Source: Lachnospiraceae bacterium
GTDB taxonomy: Bacteria; Bacillota; Clostridia; Lachnospirales; Lachnospiraceae
Assembly: GCA_024690825.1 (NCBI GenBank)
Contig: JAILOK010000056.1
Coordinates: 1-64,000 of the forward strand
DNA: 64,000 nucleotides
Reading direction: 5' to 3'
Position 1 is the first letter of the stretch. Every line of letters begins with the position of its first letter. Both the position numbers and the translations under genes were made by a program. This document shows, piece after piece, positions 33,773 to 42,799 of this stretch. The notes under the pieces are model-generated. The model was not told where the DNA came from, did not search any database, and worked only from the letters and a program-made list of their open reading frames with translations.

Positions 33773-35716
33773 ATGATCAATCTCAACATCCATATGCAGG
33801 TCATCGGTCTGGTGCTTGCGGTTATGATCATAATAATGAATTCAACGAGGAAAAAGATCGGTCTGATGGCTGACTTTTCCTTTGAATTGCTGTCCATTTC
33901 CGTGGCTGTGAGCATTGTTTTTGACATATGGTCTGTTTATACGATCAATATGGTCAATGACAAAAAGATATCCGAAAGCTACAACATGTTCGTATGCAAG
34001 ACCTACATTGTTACTCTTACGCTTGTGGCTTCGATGGCATTTTTCTATACAATGACCGAGATCTACGGCGGCGCGGTACTGAAGATGGGGAGACTGTTCG
34101 GATATGTTCTGCTTGAACTTCTTGCCATTCCCGCCATCTATGTACTGCCGCTTGAATATTCTATCGATGTCAGAAACATCTATTCACACGGGTACGCGAC
34201 CAATATAGGCGCTGCGGTCGGAATGGTATTCCTACTGCTGTGCTGTGTATATATCATTATTTTCAGAAAGAAGATCGATCATTCCAGGATAAATGCGATA
34301 ATGACCTTCTGTATAGCCATGACGATGGCTGCCGTCTATCAGGTTTTTAACCGCAATACCCTGATAGCCAGTGTTACCGTTGCAATCGGCACGGTGTACA
34401 TTTACCTGCGTCTTGAAGATCCGAGCAGCTATACGAACAAGGATACGGGAACCTTCAATATGAAGGCACTGGGTAAATATCTGGACGGACTTTACAGCGA
34501 GGGTAGGGAAGTTTCGCTGATGAACTTAAATCTTGCGGGAACCCGTTTTTTCAAGGATGTGTACGGAGAGGAGATGTACCGCAAGCTCATGAAGTCGCTC
34601 GTGGAACATCTTGAAGAAGGCAAGTCCGGGAAGAGAGCGGTTTTCAACACCGATGAGATGGATTTCATCATTGTTTTTGACGGAAATGCGAGCTTTGACA
34701 ATGAAGTCTTTTCACTTAGACAGGATCTGATGTCGCTTTGGAGGATCGAGACCATAAAGGTTGAGCTGAATCCGACGATCATCGCGTTTCCGAAAGAGAA
34801 CATACCCTATAAGTCAGCCGATGAAGTGATAAGCACCCTGAGATTTTTCGCCACAGAGGTGAAGGAAAACGGACGCAAGGACTATATGGTCATAGGTCCG
34901 AATGATATCAAGGAGAAGGAACAGAGGGATGTCCTTGAAAACATGCTCCTTGAGGCTATGGATAACGATAACATCGAGGTCTTTTATCAGCCCATATACG
35001 ATCTGAAGACCGGAAAGATATTCGGCGCTGAGGCTCTGGCGAGAGTGAGGAACGCCGACGGAGAATTCATAGTAAACGATGACATCATCCCGGTGGCTGA
35101 AAGAAGCGGTATAATCCTGAGAATGGGATTTCGGATCTTTGAAGGTGTATGCAGGTTCGTAAGCCAGAACAAGCTTCGAAGACTGAAGATCAGAAAGATA
35201 ACCGTAAATCTGTCCTCGGCACAGTGTGTCCAGAGAAATTTTGCGGATGACATGATCGAGATGATGAAGATGTATGATCTTGACGGAAGCAATTTTATTT
35301 TTGAGATAATGCAGAGCTCCACCACATTCTCAAAGGACAGCCTGATGAGAAATCTCTACAGGCTTTCGGCTTACGGCGTGGAGATCGCATTTGATCAGTT
35401 CGGCAAGAAGATGGGAGGCTTTGAGGAACTGAGCAGTCTTCCGGTTTCTCTTGTCAAGATCGATAGGGATGTGCTGAAGACCTGTTTTTCCGAAGACTCG
35501 GGCGAGATGGAAAAGGCCGGGCTTGCCCTGGTAGCTCTTGTGAAAAAGATGGGCAAAAAGATCGCCGCGGTCGGCGTGGAGGATGAGTATACTCTTGAGG
35601 AACTGAAAAAAGCCAAGGTTCATTACGCGCAGGGAAGGCTCATGGCCGATGCGGTTGATGCCGATACCTTCGTAAAACTTTGTAAGGGAGAGATCGTAAA
35701 TAATGAGCAGAGCTGA
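33773..35716 (+). CDS. Membrane protein with degenerate EAL domain
   Basis: A 647-residue protein with about seven N-terminal membrane spans (to residue 220), a GGDEF-sized domain without a GGDEF motif (about 235-385) and an EAL domain (about 405-640). EAL domains hydrolyse cyclic di-GMP. The EAL motif itself is intact (GAEALARV, Glu420), but other conserved positions are changed: FEIMQSS (511-517) has Gln514 where Glu is usual, DQFG replaces DDFG (Gln542), and VGVE replaces EGVE (Val600). It is therefore likely a cyclic di-GMP receptor or an inert sensor. The ATG at 33773 is preferred over GTG 33740, which precedes the expected transcript start. It overlaps thyA by 14 bases. Confidence 0.85.
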   Translation: MINLNIHMQVIGLVLAVMIIIMNSTRKKIGLMADFSFELLSISVAVSIVFDIWSVYTINMVNDKKISESYNMFVCKTYIVTLTLVASMAFFYTMTEIYGGAVLKMGRLFGYVLLELLAIPAIYVLPLEYSIDVRNIYSHGYATNIGAAVGMVFLLLCCVYIIIFRKKIDHSRINAIMTFCIAMTMAAVYQVFNRNTLIASVTVAIGTVYIYLRLEDPSSYTNKDTGTFNMKALGKYLDGLYSEGREVSLMNLNLAGTRFFKDVYGEEMYRKLMKSLVEHLEEGKSGKRAVFNTDEMDFIIVFDGNASFDNEVFSLRQDLMSLWRIETIKVELNPTIIAFPKENIPYKSADEVISTLRFFATEVKENGRKDYMVIGPNDIKEKEQRDVLENMLLEAMDNDNIEVFYQPIYDLKTGKIFGAEALARVRNADGEFIVNDDIIPVAERSGIILRMGFRIFEGVCRFVSQNKLRRLKIRKITVNLSSAQCVQRNFADDMIEMMKMYDLDGSNFIFEIMQSSTTFSKDSLMRNLYRLSAYGVEIAFDQFGKKMGGFEELSSLPVSLVKIDRDVLKTCFSEDSGEMEKAGLALVALVKKMGKKIAAVGVEDEYTLEELKKAKVHYAQGRLMADAVDADTFVKLCKGEIVNNEQS

Positions 35717-36551
35717 TGAGATATTCAGGGATATGTGTCTGGACATACTTGAAAACGGTACGGATACAAAGGGTGAAAAGGTACGGCCTCACTGGGAGGA
35801 CGGAACGAGTGCCTATACGATAAAAAAGTTCGGTGTTGTGAACAGGTATGACCTGTCAAAGGAATTTCCGGCTTTAAGCTTCAGAAGGGTTGCCTTCAAG
35901 ACATGCGTTGACGAGCTGCTGTGGATATGGCAGAAGAAATCAAATAATATAAACGAGCTTAACGGACACATCTGGGATGAATGGGCAGACGAAAGCGGAT
36001 CTATAGGAAAGGCCTACGGATATCAGCTTGGCGTGAAGCATAAATACGCGGAAGGTGAATTTGACCAGGTTGACAGGGTCATATATGATCTTAAGAACAA
36101 CCCGTTTTCCAGAAGGATCATTGCGAATATGTATGTGCATGAGGATCTTCATGAAATGGCTCTGTATCCGTGCGCATATTCGATGACATTTAATGTGACG
36201 CAGGACCAAAACACCGGAAAGCTTGTATTAAACGCCATTTTAAACCAAAGGTCCAATGACATCCTGACTGCAAACAACTGGAATGTCGTACAGTATTCGG
36301 TACTTGTCCACATGCTGGCAAAGATCTCGGGCATGCAGGCCGGAGAGCTTGTGCATGTTATAGCGGATGCGCATATCTATGACAGACATGTTCCCATAAT
36401 AAGAGAGCTTATCGAAAGGCCCATGTATCCGGCGCCGGTCTTTCGCATTAAAAGAGATGTAAAGGATTTTTACGATTTTACGGTTGACGATTTTGAACTT
36501 ATTGATTATAAATACGGTGAACAGGTGAAGAATATACCCGTTGCGGTATAA
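35703..36551 (+). CDS. thyA: Thymidylate synthase
   Basis: ThyA methylates dUMP to dTMP with methylene-tetrahydrofolate. The 282-residue protein has the active-site ALYPCAYSMTF with Cys157, the RR pair (FSRRII), the QRSND motif for dUMP binding, and HIYDRHV near the C-terminus. The ribosome site GGGAGAG lies inside the end of the EAL gene and the two genes overlap, so they are probably co-transcribed from the promoter at 33.7 kb. A hairpin follows. Confidence 0.97.
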   Translation: MSRADEIFRDMCLDILENGTDTKGEKVRPHWEDGTSAYTIKKFGVVNRYDLSKEFPALSFRRVAFKTCVDELLWIWQKKSNNINELNGHIWDEWADESGSIGKAYGYQLGVKHKYAEGEFDQVDRVIYDLKNNPFSRRIIANMYVHEDLHEMALYPCAYSMTFNVTQDQNTGKLVLNAILNQRSNDILTANNWNVVQYSVLVHMLAKISGMQAGELVHVIADAHIYDRHVPIIRELIERPMYPAPVFRIKRDVKDFYDFTVDDFELIDYKYGEQVKNIPVAV

Positions 36552-36586
36552 TAAGGCCCTGAAATCCACCAAGGAACCGCTTACTC

Positions 36587-36616
36587 GTCCCGCCGGCCGG
36601 GACTTTCGTTTTTTAT
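36587..36616 (+). terminator. Terminator after thyA
   Basis: GTCCCG (36587-36592) pairs with CGGGAC (36598-36603) around CCGGC, followed by a T-rich tract with one C and one G interruption. The stem is short, so termination may be partial. Confidence 0.6.
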
Positions 36617-36641
36617 CATACGGGAAAGGAGGTGATGATAA

Positions 36642-38924
36642 ATGGCAGAGCATGAAAAAGAAAGTATCGTACTTGACAGGGTAACCGTGTCGCCCATGCT
36701 TGACAGTTTAAACTGTGATGAACTGTATGAGGAGCTTATCGCAAAGCTTAAAAAATATCATCCCTCCGATGACCTGTCGATCATCAAAAAGGCATATGAT
36801 GTCGCAAATGATGCTCATAAGGATCAGCTTAGACGATCCGGAGAGCCGTTTATCATACATCCCTTAAGCGTAGCCGTGATACTTGCCGATCTCGAGATGG
36901 ACAAGGAAACGATCGCGGCCGGTCTTCTGCATGATGTCGTCGAAGATACCGAGATAAGCTTCGAAGAAGTAAAGGAGGAATTCGGCGAGGAGATCGCGCA
37001 TCTTGTGGACGGAGTCACAAAACTCAGCAAGCTTTCCTATCACGGAAACAAGATGGAGTTTCAGGCCGACAATTTAAGAAAGATGTTTCTGGCCATGGCC
37101 AGGGATATCAGGGTCATTATAATCAAGCTGGCTGACAGGCTTCACAACATGAGGACCTTAAAATACCAGAGAGTGGAAAAACAGCTGGAGATAGCCAGGG
37201 AAACACTCGATATCTATTCCCCGATCGCGCAGAGGCTCGGTATTTCCAAAGTCAAGGTGGAACTTGACGATCTGGCGCTTAAGTATCTTCAGCCTGATAT
37301 CTATTATGATCTCGTTGACAAGATCGCTGCCAAAAAGAGCGAAAGAGAGAGGATAGTGGTCGGGATCGTCAACGAGGTGCAGCAGCATATGGACGACGCG
37401 GGAATAAAGGCGCGGGTCGACGGCAGGGTCAAACATTTCTTTTCCATATATAAAAAGATGGTGAATCAGGGCAAGACCCTCGATCAGATCTATGATCTTT
37501 TTGCTGTCAGGATATATGTTGATTCGGTCAGGGACTGCTATGCCGCGCTCGGTATCATTCACGAGATGTACATGCCGATGCCGGGACGGTTTAAAGACTA
37601 TATCGCCATGCCCAAGCCCAATATGTACCAGTCCCTTCATACGACACTCATAGGACCCAACGGGATACCTTTTGAGATACAGATAAGGACATATGAAATG
37701 CACAGGGTCGCGGAATATGGTATTGCGGCCCACTGGAAATACAAGGAATCAAAAGACGGAAAAACTCCCGATATGAAAGAGGAGGAAAAGCTTGCATGGC
37801 TCCGTCAGATCCTTGAGTGGCAGAAGGATATGTCCGACAACAAGGAGTTCTTAAACATCATCAAGGGTGACCTGAATCTCTTTTCGGATCAGGTATACTG
37901 TTTTACGCCCACCGGAGATGTCAAGACTCTTCCCTCGGGTTCTACTCCGGTGGATTTTGCCTACAGCATCCATTCCGCGGTCGGCAACAGGATGATAGGA
38001 GCCAAGGTCAACGGGAAACTTGTAAATATCGACTACAGGATCAACAACGGCGACCGTATTGAGATCATAACCTCGCAGAATTCAAGAGGACCCAGCCGCG
38101 ACTGGCTTGCCATTGTCAAGAGTACACAGGCCCGTTCAAAGATCAATGCCTGGTTCAAGAATGAACTCAAGGAAGACAATATCGAAAAAGGAAAGGAAGC
38201 CTTTCACGAATACTGCCGGGCTCACGGCATAACGCTAACCGATATAATGAAGCCGGAATACATGGAATCCGTCCTCAAGCGATACGGTTTCCGTGAGTGG
38301 GATGCGGTCTATGCGGCTATCGGACACGGGGGCTTAAAAGAGGGCCAGGTGGTCAACAGGATGCTCGAGGGCTACGAAAGAGACCACTCAAAGCATCTTT
38401 CCGATGAAGAAGTCTTAAATGAGATAGAGGAACAGAGCAAAAAGACGATAAAAAGACGGCAGGGCGGCGGCATCATAGTCAGAGGAGTTCATGATGTCTC
38501 CGTACATTTCTCAAAGTGCTGCTCGCCTCTTCCGGGGGACGAGATAATAGGCTTTGTGACGAGAGGAAGGGGCATATCCGTCCATCGTACCGACTGCATC
38601 AATATAATAAGCCTCACCGAGGATGAAAAGGGAAGACTCATTGATGCCGAATGGGAATCTGTTCCCGGCGAGGACAGCACCGAAAAATACGCGGCGGAGA
38701 TCAATATCTACGCCAATAACAGAAACGGCCTTCTGGTGGATATCACAAAGGTGTTTACCGAAGCGAACATTACCATACTGTCCTGCAACACCCGGACGAG
38801 CAAGCAGGGTGTGGCTACTATCAATATCGGTTTTGAGATCCATAATACAAACGAGTTGAAGCGGATCGTCGAAAAACTGAGGTCGATCCAGAGTGTTATA
38901 GATATAGAGAGGACGAGCGGTTGA
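36642..38924 (+). CDS. relA: Bifunctional (p)ppGpp synthetase/hydrolase Rel
   Basis: The stringent-response enzyme, which both makes and degrades (p)ppGpp. The 760-residue protein has the HD hydrolase domain with His73 and His97-Asp98 intact (FIIHPLSVAVI, GLLHDVVEDTE), the synthetase domain with the RFKDYIAMPKPN signature typical of bifunctional Rel and IQIRTYEMHRVAEYGIAAHW, a TGS domain (VYCFTPTGDVKTLPSGSTP), the zinc-finger-type FSKCCSPLPGDEIIGF and a C-terminal ACT domain. Its ribosome site AAAGGAGGTGAT (36625-36636) is fully complementary to the usual 16S 3' end. It begins a long run of closely spaced genes. Confidence 0.97.
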   Translation: MAEHEKESIVLDRVTVSPMLDSLNCDELYEELIAKLKKYHPSDDLSIIKKAYDVANDAHKDQLRRSGEPFIIHPLSVAVILADLEMDKETIAAGLLHDVVEDTEISFEEVKEEFGEEIAHLVDGVTKLSKLSYHGNKMEFQADNLRKMFLAMARDIRVIIIKLADRLHNMRTLKYQRVEKQLEIARETLDIYSPIAQRLGISKVKVELDDLALKYLQPDIYYDLVDKIAAKKSERERIVVGIVNEVQQHMDDAGIKARVDGRVKHFFSIYKKMVNQGKTLDQIYDLFAVRIYVDSVRDCYAALGIIHEMYMPMPGRFKDYIAMPKPNMYQSLHTTLIGPNGIPFEIQIRTYEMHRVAEYGIAAHWKYKESKDGKTPDMKEEEKLAWLRQILEWQKDMSDNKEFLNIIKGDLNLFSDQVYCFTPTGDVKTLPSGSTPVDFAYSIHSAVGNRMIGAKVNGKLVNIDYRINNGDRIEIITSQNSRGPSRDWLAIVKSTQARSKINAWFKNELKEDNIEKGKEAFHEYCRAHGITLTDIMKPEYMESVLKRYGFREWDAVYAAIGHGGLKEGQVVNRMLEGYERDHSKHLSDEEVLNEIEEQSKKTIKRRQGGGIIVRGVHDVSVHFSKCCSPLPGDEIIGFVTRGRGISVHRTDCINIISLTEDEKGRLIDAEWESVPGEDSTEKYAAEINIYANNRNGLLVDITKVFTEANITILSCNTRTSKQGVATINIGFEIHNTNELKRIVEKLRSIQSVIDIERTSG

Positions 38925-38925
38925 T

Positions 38926-39555
38926 ATGAGCATAAAGAGCATGGTACTGGGTCCTGTCCAGACAAATGTGTATTTTCTCATCAATGACGAGACAAAAGAA
39001 ACCGTACTGTTTGATCCGGCATATGCGGGTGAGAGGATAGTGCACTATCTGGAGGGCGAAAAACTGATACTGAAGGCCGTATTTCTGACGCATGGTCATT
39101 TTGATCATATTACAGGTGTAAGTGAAGTGGTCGCCGGCCTGAAGGTTCCGGTATATGCCGCAAGGAATGAGGAAAGAGTTCTCATGGACGGGGAACTGAA
39201 TGAATCTCTGGACAGTTACGGAAGGAGCATAACCGTTAAGCCGGATGTACTGCTCGATGACGGTCAGGAGATTGAAATCGCAGGCATGAAGATAAGGATG
39301 ATCGAGACTCCGGGACATACGGAGGGCAGCTGCTGCTATTATTATGAGGAAGGTAAAGTGCTCATAAGCGGGGACACGCTCTTTGCCGGTTCGGTAGGCA
39401 GGACGGATCTTCCCACGGGCTCGATGAAGCAGCTTCTTTCTTCCATAGAAAATAAGCTGCTGCAGCTTCCGGATGATGTTGAAGTCTATCCCGGACACGG
39501 GGAGTTTACGACCATCGGATATGAAAGAAAGTGGAATCCTTTCTTTGAAGGGTAG
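38926..39555 (+). CDS. Glyoxalase II-like metallo-hydrolase
   Basis: A 209-residue metallo-beta-lactamase-fold hydrolase with the THGHFDHITGV metal motif (HxHxDH), the second His in TPGHTEGSCC, the bridging Asp in ISGDTLFAGSVGRTDL and the last His in YPGHGEFTTIG. It lacks the C-terminal domain of true hydroxyacyl-glutathione hydrolases. Genes of this kind often follow rel in Firmicutes; the substrate is unknown. It starts one base after the rel stop with no clear ribosome site, which suggests translational coupling. Confidence 0.88.
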   Translation: MSIKSMVLGPVQTNVYFLINDETKETVLFDPAYAGERIVHYLEGEKLILKAVFLTHGHFDHITGVSEVVAGLKVPVYAARNEERVLMDGELNESLDSYGRSITVKPDVLLDDGQEIEIAGMKIRMIETPGHTEGSCCYYYEEGKVLISGDTLFAGSVGRTDLPTGSMKQLLSSIENKLLQLPDDVEVYPGHGEFTTIGYERKWNPFFEG

Positions 39556-39636
39556 GATCCCGGGGCCGCTGTGTCCGAAAAACGGCATCCGGCCGGTGTA
39601 AGTCTGAAAAAACTTTGTTATACAGAGGAGAAAAAA

Positions 39637-40878
39637 ATGGATCTGATAAAAAAGAGTGTGACGGGAATGAAAGACATACTTCCCGATGAGATGGAGCTTC
39701 GCGATTATGTGATAGGGCTTGTAAAGGAAGTATATTCTTCATTTGGTTTTCAGTCGATACAGACGCCTGCCGTTGAGCATATCGAAAATCTGTGCTCAAA
39801 CCAGGGGGGAGAAAATGAAAAGCTCATTTTCAGGATAATGAAGAGGGGTGAGAAACTGAATATTGAAGATGCGAAGGAAGAAAACGATCTCTGTGATTCG
39901 GGACTCCGTTACGATCTGACCCTGCCTCTTTCAAGATATTACGCAAGTAATCTTTCGAAACTCGTAACACCCTTCAAAGCACTTCAGATGGGAAATGTCT
40001 ACAGGGCTGACAGGCCTCAGAAGGGAAGATTCAGGGAATTCATGCAATGCGATATCGATATCCTGGGAGAACCCGGAAACCTGGCGGAGATCGAACTGAT
40101 AAACGCCACCACAACGCTGCTTTCAAAACTCGACCTTAAGGATTTCAGGGTCAGGATAAATGACAGAAGACTGCTGAAGGAGATGGCTGCTTCATGCGGA
40201 TTTGCAGAGGACAGACAGCCGGAGGTCTTCATCATCCTGGACAAGATGGACAAGATAGGCCTTAGCGGCGTAAGGGATGAACTTACGGGAGCCGGATTTG
40301 ATGAGGCTTCAGTGGATAAATACATATCCCTTTTTGAAAATGCAGGAAGTGATCCCCTCGAAGCGGCAAGGATCACCGGCACCGAAACGGCGCAAAAAAC
40401 GGCAGAAAACCTGAAAGCGGTCATGGATGCCGTGAATGCGGTAAAGAGCGCGGATTATACCATAGAGTTCGACCCTTCTTTAGTCAGGGGAATGTCTTAT
40501 TATACAGGCACCATTTTTGAGATCGAGATGAAGGAGTTTTCATCTTCGGTCGCGGGTGGAGGAAGGTATGATGCCATGATAGGCAATTTTACGGGAAATC
40601 CCGTTCCGGCCTGCGGTTTTTCGATAGGTTTTGAGAGGATAATGACGATCCTTGCGGATAAAGGTTATAAACCGTCAAAGGAAAAGACAAAGACTGCTTT
40701 CCTTGTTGAAAAGGGAACGGATGCCGCAAAACTCGGCGCTGTCATGAAGGAGGCCGATCTTCTCAGAAAAGAAGGAAATGCGGTAAGGATCGACACCATG
40801 GCAAAGAACAAAAAGTTTCAGAAGGAGTCCCTGGCTGCTTTGGGCTATACGGAGTTTAAGGAGTTTTATAATAATTGA
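39637..40878 (+). CDS. hisS: Histidyl-tRNA synthetase
   Basis: HisRS charges tRNA-His. The 413-residue class II enzyme shows motif 2 around FRADRP-like VYRADRPQKGRFREF and QCDIDILG, the histidine-specific RGMSYYTGTIFEIE, and motif 3 GFSIGFERIM; the anticodon-binding domain follows. The ATG at 39637 follows GAGGAG by about eight bases; an ATG at 39571 would add 22 residues without family resemblance. The order rel-hydrolase-hisS-aspS is a common Firmicutes arrangement. Confidence 0.95.
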   Translation: MDLIKKSVTGMKDILPDEMELRDYVIGLVKEVYSSFGFQSIQTPAVEHIENLCSNQGGENEKLIFRIMKRGEKLNIEDAKEENDLCDSGLRYDLTLPLSRYYASNLSKLVTPFKALQMGNVYRADRPQKGRFREFMQCDIDILGEPGNLAEIELINATTTLLSKLDLKDFRVRINDRRLLKEMAASCGFAEDRQPEVFIILDKMDKIGLSGVRDELTGAGFDEASVDKYISLFENAGSDPLEAARITGTETAQKTAENLKAVMDAVNAVKSADYTIEFDPSLVRGMSYYTGTIFEIEMKEFSSSVAGGGRYDAMIGNFTGNPVPACGFSIGFERIMTILADKGYKPSKEKTKTAFLVEKGTDAAKLGAVMKEADLLRKEGNAVRIDTMAKNKKFQKESLAALGYTEFKEFYNN

Positions 40879-40896
40879 TAAGGGCAGGTTTTTAAG

Positions 40897-41535
40897 ATGT
40901 TACTAAAGAAGAGAGAAATGCAGCTTATCGCTGTGGCAGATTCTGTTTTTCTGCCGGACGATATCACGCTGCATGATGCGGTAAACAGAGCGATAAACGG
41001 AGGGGCAAGCACCATACTGCTCCGGGATTTTTCGCTTCCGGAAGAGGACTACATGCGCGAAGCCGTCAGGATAAAGATAATGTGCGGTATGCATGATGTG
41101 CCTTTTCTGATCTATGGGAATGTTGAGGCCGCGGAGGCAGTGGATGCGGACGGCATCGTGGTAGAGTTTAAGGATTTCAATTCAAAAGAGATAAGGCGTA
41201 AATTCGGCGTTGACAGATCAGCAGGCGTGGTGACCGGATCGGTTTCGGATGCCGTGAAAGCCGAAAAGGAGGGCGCGTCTTTTCTGCTCATGGGACCGGT
41301 AAGCCATAAGGGGAAACGCAAAAAGAAGGGAACCGTTAATGTCGAGGAAGTTGAGGAGGCATGCTCAAAGGTTTCCATCCCGGTAGTGGCATACGGCGGA
41401 ATAGCCGATGAGAATCTTAATGAACTCCGCGGTACCGGGATATTCGGCGTCGGAGTCGGAAACGGCATATTCGGAAGTGAAGATATAGCGGAGGCGGCCG
41501 GGAGTCTGAGAAAACTGGCTATAGATGTATTATGA
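40897..41535 (+). CDS. Degenerate thiamine-phosphate-synthase-like protein
   Basis: A 212-residue TIM barrel of the ThiE/TenI superfamily. Barrel landmarks remain: a LLRD strand where ThiE has QLR, GPVSHKGKRKKKG at the phosphate-loop position of GPxFxTxTK, and IPVVAYGGIADEN. However, the INDR and GVHLGQ motifs that bind the pyrimidine and metal are replaced (FLIYGN and GIVVEF). It is therefore unlikely to be a normal thiamine phosphate synthase, and no thi genes or TPP riboswitch are seen. It lies between hisS and the CNNM gene with which it overlaps by four bases. Confidence 0.7.
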   Translation: MLLKKREMQLIAVADSVFLPDDITLHDAVNRAINGGASTILLRDFSLPEEDYMREAVRIKIMCGMHDVPFLIYGNVEAAEAVDADGIVVEFKDFNSKEIRRKFGVDRSAGVVTGSVSDAVKAEKEGASFLLMGPVSHKGKRKKKGTVNVEEVEEACSKVSIPVVAYGGIADENLNELRGTGIFGVGVGNGIFGSEDIAEAAGSLRKLAIDVL

Positions 41536-42776
41536 TGGTCAAATGGATATTTCTCATAGTTCTCCTTTTTCTTTCGGCCTTTTTTTCTTCCGCGGAAACG
41601 GCTCTTACGACTGCCAACAGTATCCGTATCAGGACACTGGCGGAAGAGGGAGACAGAAGGGCCGTAAGGGTGCGCAAAATTCATGATAAGTATTCAAAGA
41701 TGCTCATATCCATCCTGATCGGGAACAATGTGGTGAATGTGGCTTCTTCGGCGCTTGCCACAACTCTTGCCATATCCATAGGCCTCAATGTGGGAATCAT
41801 GACCCTTTTACTCACGCTGGTTCTCCTTGTTTTCGGAGAGATCACTCCCAAGAATGTGGCGGCTGCCCGCGCGGAAAAGATCTCTCTGGCATATTCGGGT
41901 TTTGTATATTTCCTGATGATCGTTCTTACACCTGTAATATGGATCATAGATAAGACCTGTTTTCTGATAACCTTTCTGTTTGGCATAGATATAAGGGAGA
42001 GGAATGAAGGGATTACAGAGGGTGAGCTTCGTACCATCGTGGAGGTAAGCCACGAAGAAGGCGTCATCGAGAGTGAAGAAAAGGAAATGATCAAAAATGT
42101 GGTGGATTTCGGCGACTGCAGGGCGAAGGACATCATGATCCCGAGGATCGATGTGGCCGAAGTCAGCATAGATTCTGCCTACAGCGAGGTCAGGACCATC
42201 TTTGAGGAGGAGAAGTATTCCAGACTCCCGGTATACAAGGATGACACGGACAATATAATAGGTGTGGTAAATTTAAAGGATTTCTTTCTCGTATCCGACG
42301 AGGCCTTCAGAGTTCAGGATGTGATGAGGGACGCTTATTATACCTTCGAGATGAAAAAGACATCGGAGCTGATGGTGGAGATGAAGAAAGAATCCGTCTC
42401 AATGGCCATAGTCTTAAATGAATACGGCGCCGCGGAAGGCATAGTGACCATGGAGGATCTGCTTGAGGAGATCGTCGGCGAGATCAGGGATGAGTATGAC
42501 GAGGATGAAAAGGAACTGATCAACGAGATCGGTGAAGGTGAATATATAGTTGAAGGAAGCGTGAAGCTTGACGACTTAAACGATGCCATAGGGACGGAGC
42601 TGGAATCGGATGATTATGATTCGGTCGGCGGTTACATGCTCGGGCTTTTAGACAGGATACCGAGGGCGGGTGAAAAGGTCACCGATGCTTCGGGCAATGT
42701 TTTTGAGGCGCTGGGCATTTCAAAAAACAGGATAGACAGGATACACATAATATTAAACAAAAGCGAAGAACAATGA
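41532..42776 (+). CDS. CNNM/CBS-domain membrane protein (HlyC/CorC family)
   Basis: A 414-residue protein: CNNM transmembrane domain with FLSAFFSSAETALTTANS and about four spans, a CBS pair (DIMIPRIDVAEV, EKYSRLPVYKDDTDNIIGVV, then MAIVLNEYGAAEGIVTMEDL), and a C-terminal CorC_HlyC domain (about 340-414). Relatives take part in magnesium homeostasis as exporters or regulators. The hemolysin name of the family is historical. The start overlaps the ThiE-like stop (ATGATG). Confidence 0.93.
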   Translation: MMVKWIFLIVLLFLSAFFSSAETALTTANSIRIRTLAEEGDRRAVRVRKIHDKYSKMLISILIGNNVVNVASSALATTLAISIGLNVGIMTLLLTLVLLVFGEITPKNVAAARAEKISLAYSGFVYFLMIVLTPVIWIIDKTCFLITFLFGIDIRERNEGITEGELRTIVEVSHEEGVIESEEKEMIKNVVDFGDCRAKDIMIPRIDVAEVSIDSAYSEVRTIFEEEKYSRLPVYKDDTDNIIGVVNLKDFFLVSDEAFRVQDVMRDAYYTFEMKKTSELMVEMKKESVSMAIVLNEYGAAEGIVTMEDLLEEIVGEIRDEYDEDEKELINEIGEGEYIVEGSVKLDDLNDAIGTELESDDYDSVGGYMLGLLDRIPRAGEKVTDASGNVFEALGISKNRIDRIHIILNKSEEQ

Positions 42777-42799
42777 TATCTCGCGGAAAAGAGGAGACA

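Noticed and set aside
40879-40896. TPP riboswitch before the ThiE-like gene
   Set aside because: Only 18 bases separate it from hisS, too short for a riboswitch.
41532-42776. Hemolysin (HlyC/CorC naming)
   Set aside because: CNNM plus CBS domain architecture indicates an ion-homeostasis membrane protein, not a toxin.
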